A stretch of 64,000 nucleotides of DNA from positions 124,001 to 188,000 of the forward strand of contig JAIPBH010000007.1 in the NCBI GenBank assembly GCA_021739635.1. Reading direction: 5' to 3'. A program made the position numbers and the translations under genes. The notes beneath the pieces were generated by a model. That model was not told the DNA's origin and ran no database searches. It saw nothing but the letters and a program-made list of their open reading frames with translations. The DNA comes from Flavobacteriaceae bacterium. GTDB taxonomy: Bacteria > Bacteroidota > Bacteroidia > Flavobacteriales > Flavobacteriaceae. Numbering within the stretch: position 1 is the stretch's first letter; each line of letters begins with the position of its first letter. This document shows positions 56,129-64,000 of the stretch, piece after piece.

Positions 56129-57361
56129 TTAATGCTCATTTAGTCTGAAATCTGGATAGGCATCCATACCATGTTCATGCCCATCTAATCCTTCTAATTC
56201 TTCTTTTTCAGACACTCGTATTCCCATAGTTTTCTTAAGTGCGAAAATGATGATAAATGCTGTTAATGAACAAAATACCGCATAAGAAGCAATCCCTATT
56301 AATTGACTAACAAATTGGTTAATTCCAGCTAATTTTCCAAAAATACCAACAGCTAAAGTTCCCCAAATACCACATACTAAATGAACTGCAATAGCACCAA
56401 CTGGATCGTCTAATTTTAATTTATCTATCAAGCTTACAGCAAACACTATAATAATACCAGCAATAGAGCCTATTAAAATAGCATCGGTAGGACTCATTTG
56501 GTCGGCTCCAGCAGTAATACCTACCAAACCGCCTAAAAGACCATTTAAAAACATAGTTAAATCTAAGTTTTTATACATTACTGTAGAAACTAACATAGCT
56601 ACAACACCACCTGCAGCAGCAGCCAAACAAGTTGTTACCAATGTTAACGAAGTTAATTCTGGATCTGCAGAAAGTACAGAACCACCATTAAAACCAAACC
56701 ATCCTAACCATAATATTAAAACACCAGCTGTTGCCAATGGCAGATTATGCCCTGGAATTGCTTGAGGTTTACCATCTTTAAATTTACCAATACGTGGTCC
56801 TAACAAGCAAACGGCTACTACAGCTGCCCATCCACCTACAGAATGTACAAGTGTAGAACCTGCAAAATCGTAAAATGGTGTTTCTAGTGTTTGTAAAAAT
56901 CCGCCTCCCCATTTCCAAGAACCAGCAATAGGATAAACTAAACCTACATATAATACTGTAAAAATCATGAATGGTGCAATCTTAACTCGTTCAGCAACCG
57001 CTCCTGAAACTATGGTAGCAGCAGTTGCGGCAAACATGCCTTGAAATAAGAAGTCTGTCCAATATGTATAACCTTGATTGTATGTTAAATCTAAAGCTCC
57101 TTCAGCGGTTAATGGAGCGCTAAGTCCAAAACCTGAAAATCCTAAAAATCCATTAAACTCACCAGGATACATGAGATTAAATCCTACTAAACAGTATAGT
57201 AGTAATCCAATAGTTATAATAAAAATGTTTTTAAATAAAATGTTTATTGTATTTTTTTGTCTGGTTAACCCTATTTCTAAGAGTGAAAATCCTAAATGCA
57301 TAAAAAATACTAGTGCTGTACAGATCATCATCCATACATTGTTGGTTGTTAATAATTCCAT
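56129..57361 (-). CDS. amt: Ammonium transporter, copy 1
   Basis: Amt/MEP/Rh channel for ammonium. About 11-12 hydrophobic segments; both pore histidines are present in AGSTLVHSVGGWAA and GAIAVHLVCGIWGT. 410 residues ending in the conserved cytoplasmic tail (RVSEKEELEGLDGHEHGMDAYPDF) that PII binds. Follows a PII gene by 19 bp. Paralogue of the gene at 57877. Confidence 0.95.
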   Translation of the reverse strand: MELLTTNNVWMMICTALVFFMHLGFSLLEIGLTRQKNTINILFKNIFIITIGLLLYCLVGFNLMYPGEFNGFLGFSGFGLSAPLTAEGALDLTYNQGYTYWTDFLFQGMFAATAATIVSGAVAERVKIAPFMIFTVLYVGLVYPIAGSWKWGGGFLQTLETPFYDFAGSTLVHSVGGWAAVVAVCLLGPRIGKFKDGKPQAIPGHNLPLATAGVLILWLGWFGFNGGSVLSADPELTSLTLVTTCLAAAAGGVVAMLVSTVMYKNLDLTMFLNGLLGGLVGITAGADQMSPTDAILIGSIAGIIIVFAVSLIDKLKLDDPVGAIAVHLVCGIWGTLAVGIFGKLAGINQFVSQLIGIASYAVFCSLTAFIIIFALKKTMGIRVSEKEELEGLDGHEHGMDAYPDFRLNEH

Positions 57362-57380
57362 GTTAATTTTTTAATATAGT

Positions 57381-57719
57381 TTATCTTAATGTGTCTCCTC
57401 CTTTATCTCCTGTTCTAATCCTGTAACATTCTTGTATATCAGACACAAAAATTTTACCATCACCAACTTCTCCAGTGCCTGCAGAATTTAAAATGGCATT
57501 AACAGTTGCTTCTTCAAAATCATCATTTACTACTATAGACAAGTGTCTTCTTTGAATATCACTTGTACTGTAGCTGACACCTCTATAAACGTGTCCTTCT
57601 TTTTCATTTCCAATTCCAGTTACATCCCAATAAGAGAAAAAGTTTACTCCAACATTATGCAAAGCATCTTTTACAATACTGAATTTAGACTTTCTAATAA
57701 TTGCTTCAATTTTCTTCAT
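57381..57719 (-). CDS. glnK: PII signal protein, copy 1
   Basis: Nitrogen-status sensor binding ATP/ADP and 2-oxoglutarate, controlling Amt. 112 residues; T-loop GNEKEGHVYRGVSYSTSDIQ with both Tyr positions, B-loop GEVGDGKIFV and C-loop RIRTGDKGGD. Linked to amt, hence GlnK-like. Almost the same T-loop as the second copy at 59141. Transcribed from its own promoter with a CCCC-type box at about -42. Confidence 0.95.
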   Translation of the reverse strand: MKKIEAIIRKSKFSIVKDALHNVGVNFFSYWDVTGIGNEKEGHVYRGVSYSTSDIQRRHLSIVVNDDFEEATVNAILNSAGTGEVGDGKIFVSDIQECYRIRTGDKGGDTLR

Positions 57720-57743
57720 TACTTATTATTTAAAGTTCGAAAC

Positions 57744-57751
57744 CAAAAATA
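57744..57751 (-). promoter_or_regulatory. Promoter -7 element of glnK-amt copy 1
   Basis: TATTTTTG on the minus strand, exact TAnnTTTG, about 18 nt leader. Confidence 0.6.
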
Positions 57752-57769
57752 AAAAAATTTATTCTTAAA

Positions 57770-57788
57770 TGGGGTAAAATTTAGGGGC
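57770..57788 (-). promoter_or_regulatory. CCCCTAA-type regulatory box at about -42 of glnK-amt copy 1
   Basis: On the minus strand GCCCCTAAATTTTACCCCA: two CCCC half-sites as a direct repeat, nine bases apart, centred at 57779. Confidence 0.5.
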
Positions 57789-57814
57789 TAAGGTTAAAAA
57801 AATAGAGACAAAAC

Positions 57815-57846
57815 AAAAAGACCCCTAAAAATTTAGGGATCTTTTT
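57815..57846 (-). terminator. Terminator of amt copy 2, also a CCCCTAA box
   Basis: 15-bp stem (57815-57829 with 57832-57846, one G-U pair) then TTTTTGTTTTG leftward. Its CCCCTAAA...TTTAGGGA core matches the boxes at 57770, 60620 and 60674, and it is centred about -93 from the next promoter. Confidence 0.75.
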
Positions 57847-57876
57847 AAAAAAAAGTATTTTTTATTGAATTTAATA

Positions 57877-59118
57877 TTAATGCTCGTTCAATCTAAAGTC
57901 TGGATATGCTTCCATACCGTGTTCATGAATATCAAGTCCTTCAACTTCTTCTTTTTCAGAAACTCTTAAACCAAGTGTTTTCTTAAGAATAAACAAAATG
58001 ATGAATGATGTTACTATAGCCCATGCTCCAATTCCAAATACACCAGCAGCTTGAGCGCCTAATTGACTAAATCCACCACCGTAAGCTAATCCACCATCAA
58101 TAGCAAATACACCTACTAGCAACGTACCAATTGCACCACAAACACCGTGAACAGAAACTGCACCAACTGGATCGTCAACTTTTAATTTTTTATCAATAAA
58201 TTCTATTGAATAAACTACAATTATTCCACAAATAAGGCCAATTGCAATAGCTCCAAAATTATCTACTGCAGCACAGCCAGCTGTTACTCCAACCAATCCT
58301 GCAAGAGCACCATTTAATGTCATAGAAGTATCTGGTTTGCCATATTTAGCCCAAGTTAAAAACACAGATGCTATAGCACCAGCAGCAGCAGCTAAATTAG
58401 TTGTAATTACAATGTTTGCAACAGCACTTGCGTTATCTCCAGAAATTGCTAACTGAGAACCAGCATTAAATCCAAACCATCCTAACCAAAGGATAAATAC
58501 CCCTAATGCTCCAAATAAAATACTGTGACCAGGAATTGCATTTGATTTACCGTTTGTATATTTTCCAATTCTTGGTCCAACCATAGCTGCAGCTACTAAA
58601 GCAGCCCATCCACCAACAGAGTGAACTACTGTAGATCCTGCAAAATCAATAAATCCTAAGTTAGTTAACCAACCATCACCTTGCCAAACCCAATGACCTG
58701 ATATTGGATAGATAAACACTGTCATTAATAAAGAAAATATTAAATACGTTGAAAATTTAGTTCTTTCGGCAATTGCACCAGATACAATAGTTGCAGCTGT
58801 AGCACAAAAAACGGTTTGAAAGAACAAATTATGCATTTCTCCAGCTTCATTATAAAATAACGAAGGATTTCCAATAAAGCTACTGATATCGTCACCATAC
58901 ATAAGCGCATAACCAATTAGCCAGAAACCTAATGATCCTATACAAAGATCCATTAAGTTTTTCATAATGATGTTAATTGTGTTTTTAGATCTTGTAAATC
59001 CTGTTTCAACCAATGTGAAACCAGCTTGCATAAAGAATACCAATATACCAGCTATTAATATCCACATGATATCTAGAACACCGTTTATTTCCGCTATTCC
59101 TTTTACTACTTCTTCCAT
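57877..59118 (-). CDS. amt: Ammonium transporter, copy 2
   Basis: Paralogue of copy 1 (same C-terminal tail RVSEKEEVEGLDIHEHGMEAYPDFRLNEH, same pore histidines in AGSTVVHSVGG and GAVSVHGVCG). 413 residues, 11-12 membrane segments. Third gene of porin-glnK-amt, 22 bp after glnK. Divergence between copies is clear over the body of the protein, so the duplication is not recent. Confidence 0.95.
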   Translation of the reverse strand: MEEVVKGIAEINGVLDIMWILIAGILVFFMQAGFTLVETGFTRSKNTINIIMKNLMDLCIGSLGFWLIGYALMYGDDISSFIGNPSLFYNEAGEMHNLFFQTVFCATAATIVSGAIAERTKFSTYLIFSLLMTVFIYPISGHWVWQGDGWLTNLGFIDFAGSTVVHSVGGWAALVAAAMVGPRIGKYTNGKSNAIPGHSILFGALGVFILWLGWFGFNAGSQLAISGDNASAVANIVITTNLAAAAGAIASVFLTWAKYGKPDTSMTLNGALAGLVGVTAGCAAVDNFGAIAIGLICGIIVVYSIEFIDKKLKVDDPVGAVSVHGVCGAIGTLLVGVFAIDGGLAYGGGFSQLGAQAAGVFGIGAWAIVTSFIILFILKKTLGLRVSEKEEVEGLDIHEHGMEAYPDFRLNEH

Positions 59119-59140
59119 AATAAATTATTTTTGATGATTA

Positions 59141-59479
59141 TTATTTTAAAGTGTCTCCACCTTTATCTCCTGTTCTTATTCTATATGATTCTATAACGTC
59201 TGATACAAAAATCTTACCATCACCAACCTCACCTGTTCCAGACGAACTTAGTATAGCTTTAACTGTAGCATCTTCAAAATCATCATTAACTACTATAGAT
59301 ATGTATCTGCGTTGAATGTCACTAGTGCTGTAAGTTACACCTCTGTAAACATGTCCCTCTTTTTCATTTCCTATACCTGTTACATCCCAGTAAGAGAAAA
59401 AGTTTACCCCAACACTGTGCAGAGCTTCTTTTACTGCACGGTATTTTGATTTTCTAATAATTGCTTCTACTTTTTTCAT
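59141..59479 (-). CDS. glnK: PII signal protein, copy 2
   Basis: 112 residues, differing from copy 1 at scattered positions but with the same T-loop apart from Ser to Thr (YRGVTYSTSDIQ) and the same B- and C-loops (GEVGDGKIFV, RIRTGDKGGD). Sits between a porin gene (24 bp) and amt copy 2. Confidence 0.95.
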   Translation of the reverse strand: MKKVEAIIRKSKYRAVKEALHSVGVNFFSYWDVTGIGNEKEGHVYRGVTYSTSDIQRRYISIVVNDDFEDATVKAILSSSGTGEVGDGKIFVSDVIESYRIRTGDKGGDTLK

Positions 59480-59503
59480 TATTTACTATTTTAATTATTA
59501 AAA

Positions 59504-60541
59504 TTAGAAACTATAAATAGCTGCTAAAACAAATGAACTTAAGTTTTTTGATGGTGCTAAATCATTATCCATAAAAGTTCCATCTTCACTTGCAGAATCT
59601 AATCTTAACTCTGGTTTAATGGTTAAGTTATCAATAGCGAAGCTTCCTGTTAAAGTTAAAGCAAATACAGACGCATCACCATTTGCATCATAAGCACCTA
59701 TTGCTCCTGCTCCTCCTTTAGTTTCAGTAAAGTATTCACCTCTTAAACCAAGAGTAAAAGAATCAGAAACACCATACTGTGGATATAATGCAGCACCTGC
59801 AAAAGTTCCTCCGTCATTTTCATAACTTAAATAAGCAGCATTAAGTCCTAAAAAGAAAGAGTCTGATAAATCAAATCCTCCAGTATAATCAATTTCAGTA
59901 AATGATGGATCAACTAATAGGTTTAAGAATTGTCCTGAATATCCTAATTGTGCACCAAACGCATAGTCTCCAGTTGGATTAAACTCAGTAGCATCGGTGT
60001 CATTCATTACTCCTAACATTAAGCTAAAGTCTTCGCCTAAAGCAAAATCTGCTTTTAAACCAGTGTGGCTAAAAGGTCCGTAAGAAAATAAGTAAGATGT
60101 ACTGTAGTTAAAGTTTGCTACTGGAGAAATTACTTCGTATCCTAAAAAAGTATTGAAGTTACCCATTGTTAATTTTACGCTCTCACTAACATTCCAATAA
60201 GCATATAATTGATTAATAATTTGTCCTGTTGAAGAATACATTGGAGAACCAAAAACAGCATCAGTACCTCTTGGTCCAAATACTAAATCAGCAACAAAAC
60301 CAACTTTTTCACCCTCATAAGAGGCAACTACATTTGCCATCCCTAAAGCAAAACCTGGCAAGTTAGCAAATGAAGAACCTGGAGCTGTCCAGTTATCAGC
60401 ATCATTTGGTGCATTTAAATTAGCTCTATAATAAGCATCAATACTACCGCTTAAAGTAAATTTAGGCGCCTCTACAGGTGTTTCTTGAGCAAATGTGCCC
60501 AGTGCTACCAAAAACATTGAAAGTGTAATAATTTTTTTCAT
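59504..60541 (-). CDS. Outer-membrane beta-barrel porin (putative bbp2 type)
   Basis: 345 residues with a signal peptide (ends LGTFAQETP), then alternating beta strands (LSGSIDAYYRANLN, VKLTMGNFNTFLGYEVISPVANF) and a C-terminal aromatic residue (LAAIYSF). Matches the putative beta-barrel porin-2 type. As first gene of porin-glnK-amt it probably admits a nitrogen source through the outer membrane. Confidence 0.85.
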   Translation of the reverse strand: MKKIITLSMFLVALGTFAQETPVEAPKFTLSGSIDAYYRANLNAPNDADNWTAPGSSFANLPGFALGMANVVASYEGEKVGFVADLVFGPRGTDAVFGSPMYSSTGQIINQLYAYWNVSESVKLTMGNFNTFLGYEVISPVANFNYSTSYLFSYGPFSHTGLKADFALGEDFSLMLGVMNDTDATEFNPTGDYAFGAQLGYSGQFLNLLVDPSFTEIDYTGGFDLSDSFFLGLNAAYLSYENDGGTFAGAALYPQYGVSDSFTLGLRGEYFTETKGGAGAIGAYDANGDASVFALTLTGSFAIDNLTIKPELRLDSASEDGTFMDNDLAPSKNLSSFVLAAIYSF

Positions 60542-60596
60542 GATTGTTTAATTTTAAGTTATTGTTTTTTAATGTTATTTTTTCGTTAATACGGCG

Positions 60597-60604
60597 TAAA
60601 CTTA
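60597..60604 (-). promoter_or_regulatory. Promoter -7 element of porin-glnK-amt
   Basis: TAAGTTTA on the minus strand, one mismatch to TAnnTTTG; transcription would start near 60590. Confidence 0.5.
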
Positions 60605-60619
60605 TATAAAAAAGTTTTA

Positions 60620-60640
60620 ACCCCTTAAAAAATTAGGGGT
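60620..60640 (-). promoter_or_regulatory. CCCCTAA-type palindrome at about -40 of porin-glnK-amt
   Basis: ACCCCT and AGGGGT arms around a 9-bp A/T core, centre 60630. Confidence 0.55.
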
Positions 60641-60673
60641 ATTTGACTAACTTTTATCAATTTTTACATTTTG

Positions 60674-60692
60674 ACCCCATTTTTTTAGGGGC
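60674..60692 (-). promoter_or_regulatory. CCCCTAA-type palindrome at about -93 of porin-glnK-amt
   Basis: CCCC (60675-60678) and GGGG (60688-60691) nine bases apart, minus strand GCCCCTAAAA..., centre 60683, five helical turns from the -40 box. Confidence 0.55.
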
Positions 60693-60925
60693 AAGTCATT
60701 TATTTTTAAAAATATTGAATTTTTGATAAAACTAAAATTTGAAGTATTGATAGAAAAAAATATTGTTCAATATCATTTCTATTAAGAAAACTAAGTTTTG
60801 TTGCTATTAATTCACACAAAGCGCATTATTGTTAATTATTTAACAAATGAATATTTATTAAAAAATCACTTTATTATTGATATATAATTATTTTTATATC
60901 GGTAATACATTAAAAATCGAAATAA

Positions 60926-60949
60926 TGAAATAACACTTGTGATATTTCA
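60926..60949 (+). promoter_or_regulatory. 24-bp palindrome at about -39 of gltB
   Basis: Arms TGAAATAACAC and GTGATATTTCA (one mismatched pair) around TT. Sits just upstream of the probable -7 element, a typical activator position. Confidence 0.55.
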
Positions 60950-60961
60950 AAATCTACTGCA

Positions 60962-60969
60962 TATATTCG
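60962..60969 (+). promoter_or_regulatory. Possible promoter -7 element of gltB
   Basis: TATATTCG, one mismatch to TAnnTTTG; about 32 nt of leader to ATG 61008. Confidence 0.4.
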
Positions 60970-61007
60970 CTTTGAAAAGTATTATTTCAAATTAAAATTT
61001 GTTGATC

Positions 61008-64000
61008 ATGTTGAAGAAACAAGGAATGTATTTACCAGAGTTTGAGCACGATAATTGTGGCGCTGGTTTTATTTGTAGTTTAAAAGGAATTAAGTCTAAT
61101 GATATTATTCATAAAGCTTTAGAAATTCTTGAAAAATTAGAACATAGAGGCGCAGTTAGTTCTGACGGAAAGACTGGTGATGGTGCTGGAATTTTAATTG
61201 ATATTCCTCATGATTTTTTTACTGCAAACTGTACTTTCAAATTACCTAAAGCTGGCAATTATGCTGTAAGTAATGTTTTTTTACCAAAAAAGGAAAATCA
61301 ACAAATATTCTGTATAACTGTTTTTGAAAAACACTTTAAAGAACAAGGTCTTGAAATTTTAGGTTGGAGAAATGTTCCTGTAGACACTGCTGTTTTAGGA
61401 GAATTGGCTGCTAAAACACAACCATTCATAAAACAAGTTTTTGTTGGAAAACAAAATGAAGAACAAGATGATTTCCAATTTAACCTAAAAATGTTTATTG
61501 CTAGAAAAAAAGCTGAGCATGAAATTTATGGTTCTAAACTTTCTGAAAGTTCATTTTTTTACTTACCAAGTTTATCAACTAAAATCATTATATATAAAGG
61601 ACTATTAGTGCCTGAAGACATTAAACTTTTCTACAAAGATTTAAATGACCCTTTATTTGTAACTAGATTAGCATTAGTACATCAACGATTTTCTACAAAT
61701 ACATTCCCTACATGGGATTTAGCTCAACCATTTAGATACATGTGTCATAATGGTGAAATAAACACTTTAAGAGGTAATATTGCCAGAATGTTTTCTCGTG
61801 AAGAGTTAATGAAAAGTGACTGGTTTGGTGATGAGATAAAAAATATATTGCCAGTTGTACTTCAAGGAAAATCAGATTCAGCATCTATGGATATGGTAGT
61901 TGAATTATTATTAATGACTGGTAGATCATTACCAGAAGTTATGATGATGTTAATTCCAGAAGCTTGGGAAAAAAACCCAGACATGTCAGAATCAAAAAGA
62001 GCGTTTTATGAATTCAATTCTTGCCTTATGGAACCTTGGGATGGACCTGCTTCTATTCCGTTTACAGATGGTAATTATATTGGTGCCGTTTTAGATAGAA
62101 ATGGTTTACGCCCTTCAAGATATACTGTTACAAAAAGTGGTTATGTTATCATGTCATCTGAAACAGGTGTGATTGAAATTGAACCTAAAAACATTGAGCT
62201 ACACGGTAGATTAGAGCCTGGAAAAATGTTTTTAGTTGATATGAATGCTGGAAGAATTATTAATGATGAAGAAATAAAAGAAGAAATTGCCAGTAGACAT
62301 CCTTACAAAAAATGGTTAGACAAAAACCTAGTATATCTTAAAGACATACCATATAATGATTGTCCTGTATTCTTCAATGAAGAAAACTTGAACAAAAGAC
62401 AGGTTATTTTTGGATATACTCAAGAAGATATTAAAACTATCATTCTTCCAATGGCACAAAGTGGGTATGAACCTATAGGCTCTATGGGAACTGATACGCC
62501 AATTGCTGTTTTATCAGATCGCCCACAATTAATCTATAATTATTTTAAACAACTTTTTGCTCAAGTAACCAATCCTCCTTTAGATGGAATTAGAGAAGAG
62601 CTTATTACAGATATCAGCTTAACCTTAGGAAGTGATTCAAATATCTTTGAAATCAATGAGTTACATTGCAAAAAACTAAAAATAAAAAATCCTGTAATTT
62701 CTAAACAAGATTTAGATAAAATAAAAAGTTATCATAATCCAGATTTCAAAGTAGAATCATTCCCTATTTTATACGAAATTAAAAAAGGTCACAACGGTTT
62801 AGAAGAAGCTTTACAAACTATTTTAAATACTATTTTAAAATCGGTTGATGAAGGAACAAATATTGTTATTCTTTCTGACAGAAATGTTAATGAAGACATG
62901 GCTCCAATTCCAGCATTATTAGCTTGTTCTTTTATAAATAGTGCTTTAAGAACTTTAGGAAAACGCTCAAAATTAAGTTTAATAGTAGAATCTGCCGAGC
63001 CAAGAGAAGTACATCATTTTGCCTTATTATTTGGTTATGGGGCAAGTGCTATTAACCCATATATGGTGAATGAAATTATTGAAGATAATATCAATGAATT
63101 AGATGTAAAAATTTCAACTCAACAAGCTGTTGAAAACTTTAATAAAGCTGTAGGAAAAGGTATTTTAAAAGTTATGAATAAAATTGGAATCTCTACGCTT
63201 AACTCTTATAGAGGTTCACAATTATTTGAATGTATTGGTATTAACACCAAAGTGGTTAATCAATATTTTCCAAATACAGTTACAAGAATTCAAGGTATTG
63301 GTTTGCATGAAATTGAAAAAGAAATTAGTAAAAGATACCTCAATGCATATAAAGACAAAAACATTGCAGGTGATTTAGATTTAGAAGTTGGCGGGCAATA
63401 TCGTTGGAGAAGAAACGGCGAACAACACATGTTTAACCCATTAACAATAGCAAAATTACAAGAGTCTGTAAGAAGTAATAAGCATAGTTCATATAAAGAA
63501 TACTCAGAACTTATAAATAACCAAGCCAGTCACTTAATGACTATTAGAGGTTTGTTCGAATTTACTAATTATGACCCTATATCCATTGATGAAGTAGAAC
63601 CTTGGACCGAAATTGTAAAACGTTTCAAAACAGGCGCTATGTCGTATGGTTCTATAAGCAAGGAAGCTCATGAAAATTTAGCGGTTGCTATGAACAGAAT
63701 TGGCGGTAAAAGTAATTCTGGTGAAGGAGGAGAAGATGAAGAACGCTTTTACAAAGATGCTAATGGCGACTGGAAAAATAGCGCAATAAAGCAAGTAGCA
63801 TCAGGACGATTTGGAGTCACTTCAAATTACCTAACCAATGCCTCTGAGATTCAGATTAAAATGGCTCAAGGCGCGAAACCTGGAGAAGGCGGTCAATTAC
63901 CTGGTCCAAAAGTAAATCCAAGTATTGCAAAAACAAGAAATTCCACTCCTTATGTAGGATTAATTTCTCCACCACCACATCATGATATTTATTCTATTGA
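61008..64000 (+). CDS. gltB: Glutamate synthase large subunit (partial, runs off right edge)
   Basis: Makes glutamate from glutamine and 2-oxoglutarate. No stop before the window end; about 997 codons visible. ATG 61008 ([20 protein letters not shown]) gives a 16-residue propeptide before the nucleophile Cys17 of the class II glutaminase. The domain continues with [25 protein letters not shown] and [12 protein letters not shown]. The FMN synthase domain begins past about residue 840 ([14 protein letters not shown], then [25 protein letters not shown]). Divergent from porin-glnK-amt, so ammonium uptake and assimilation are side by side. Confidence 0.97.
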   Translation, partial: MLKKQGMYLPEFEHDNCGAGFICSLKGIKSNDIIHKALEILEKLEHRGAVSSDGKTGDGAGILIDIPHDFFTANCTFKLPKAGNYAVSNVFLPKKENQQIFCITVFEKHFKEQGLEILGWRNVPVDTAVLGELAAKTQPFIKQVFVGKQNEEQDDFQFNLKMFIARKKAEHEIYGSKLSESSFFYLPSLSTKIIIYKGLLVPEDIKLFYKDLNDPLFVTRLALVHQRFSTNTFPTWDLAQPFRYMCHNGEINTLRGNIARMFSREELMKSDWFGDEIKNILPVVLQGKSDSASMDMVVELLLMTGRSLPEVMMMLIPEAWEKNPDMSESKRAFYEFNSCLMEPWDGPASIPFTDGNYIGAVLDRNGLRPSRYTVTKSGYVIMSSETGVIEIEPKNIELHGRLEPGKMFLVDMNAGRIINDEEIKEEIASRHPYKKWLDKNLVYLKDIPYNDCPVFFNEENLNKRQVIFGYTQEDIKTIILPMAQSGYEPIGSMGTDTPIAVLSDRPQLIYNYFKQLFAQVTNPPLDGIREELITDISLTLGSDSNIFEINELHCKKLKIKNPVISKQDLDKIKSYHNPDFKVESFPILYEIKKGHNGLEEALQTILNTILKSVDEGTNIVILSDRNVNEDMAPIPALLACSFINSALRTLGKRSKLSLIVESAEPREVHHFALLFGYGASAINPYMVNEIIEDNINELDVKISTQQAVENFNKAVGKGILKVMNKIGISTLNSYRGSQLFECIGINTKVVNQYFPNTVTRIQGIGLHEIEKEISKRYLNAYKDKNIAGDLDLEVGGQYRWRRNGEQHMFNPLTIAKLQESVRSNKHSSYKEYSELINNQASHLMTIRGLFEFTNYDPISIDEVEPWTEIVKRFKTGAMSYGSISKEAHENLAVAMNRIGGKSNSGEGGEDEERFYKDANGDWKNSAIKQVASGRFGVTSNYLTNASEIQIKMAQGAKPGEGGQLPGPKVNPSIAKTRNSTPYVGLISPPPHHDIYSI

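Larger units (their letters stand above)
60542..61007. other. 466-bp regulatory region between the porin and gltB operons
   Basis: Contains the leftward porin promoter with two CCCC/GGGG boxes (60620-60640, 60674-60692), and the rightward gltB promoter with a 24-bp palindrome (60926-60949). The middle (60700-60920) is plain A/T-rich DNA in which I see no gene or RNA. Confidence 0.6.

Noticed and set aside
60542-61007. Sigma-54 promoter for the nitrogen genes
   Set aside because: No GG-N10-GC type -24/-12 pair in the right place; TAnnTTTG-like boxes explain the promoters better.
63184-63378. 64-codon frame near the right edge
   Set aside because: It is a different frame of gltB, whose reading frame is open from 61008 to the end.

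Overview
The window is a low-GC chromosomal segment of a Bacteroidota member, almost certainly a marine-type Flavobacteriaceae. Signs of this are the TAnnTTTG promoter -7 element in front of many genes, a type IX secretion C-terminal sorting domain, DUF5689, DUF2480, DUF3078 and DUF3109 proteins, a TonB-dependent receptor with a carboxypeptidase-regulatory plug extension, SDR-type L-threonine dehydrogenase, and the suf operon arrangement. Most of it is core metabolism. I see no rRNA or tRNA gene, CRISPR array, phage or transposase gene.

Layout. 1-4.3 kb: a partial M28 peptidase, then the sdhCAB operon. 4.4-9.2 kb: secreted matrixin-like protease with sorting domain, Xaa-Pro aminopeptidase, leucine-rich-repeat lipoprotein. 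9.2-15.2 kb: lysC divergent from an ACT-like gene, brnQ, alpha/beta hydrolase, two tandem Cys/His mini-proteins, thiL. 15.2-24.6 kb: Fe-S assembly genes (iscA-like, sufB, sufC, sufD, sufS, then sufE, sufT-like, DUF2480), with three different repeat-type insertions at consecutive suf junctions and an M43 protease and META protein inserted before sufE. 24.6-33.4 kb: DUF3078 protein, hflX, and a TonB receptor/DUF5689 operon flanked by two endonuclease/exonuclease/phosphatase paralogues. 33.5-37.2 kb: aerobic ribonucleotide reductase nrdB-nrdA. 37.4-46.5 kb: mixed housekeeping genes (DUF3109, MarC, flavoprotein, S41 protease, dCMP deaminase, HupE, threonine dehydrogenase, CBS protein, ssb). 46.6-53.1 kb: membrane protein plus THEP1-like NTPase, an Rrf2 regulator, and an anaerobic nrdG-nrdD set followed by an unrecognised Cys-rich TIM-barrel-like protein. 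53.4-64 kb: PEP carboxylase, then a nitrogen block: tandemly duplicated glnK-amtB with a porin, and divergent gltB running off the right edge.

Most worth a second look: (1) a four-helix-bundle (S23/IVP-type) gene between sufC and sufD bounded by a 33-bp inverted repeat, like the intervening sequences of 23S rRNA but in an mRNA; (2) CCCCTAA-type boxes with the same -41/-93 geometry at both glnK-amtB promoters, one of them doubling as the upstream terminator; (3) the Rrf2/NrdDG/Cys-rich flavoprotein-like neighbourhood with a palindromic FNR-like site; (4) the nuclease/TonB receptor island. All functional statements are inferred from recognised motifs; no database search was possible.
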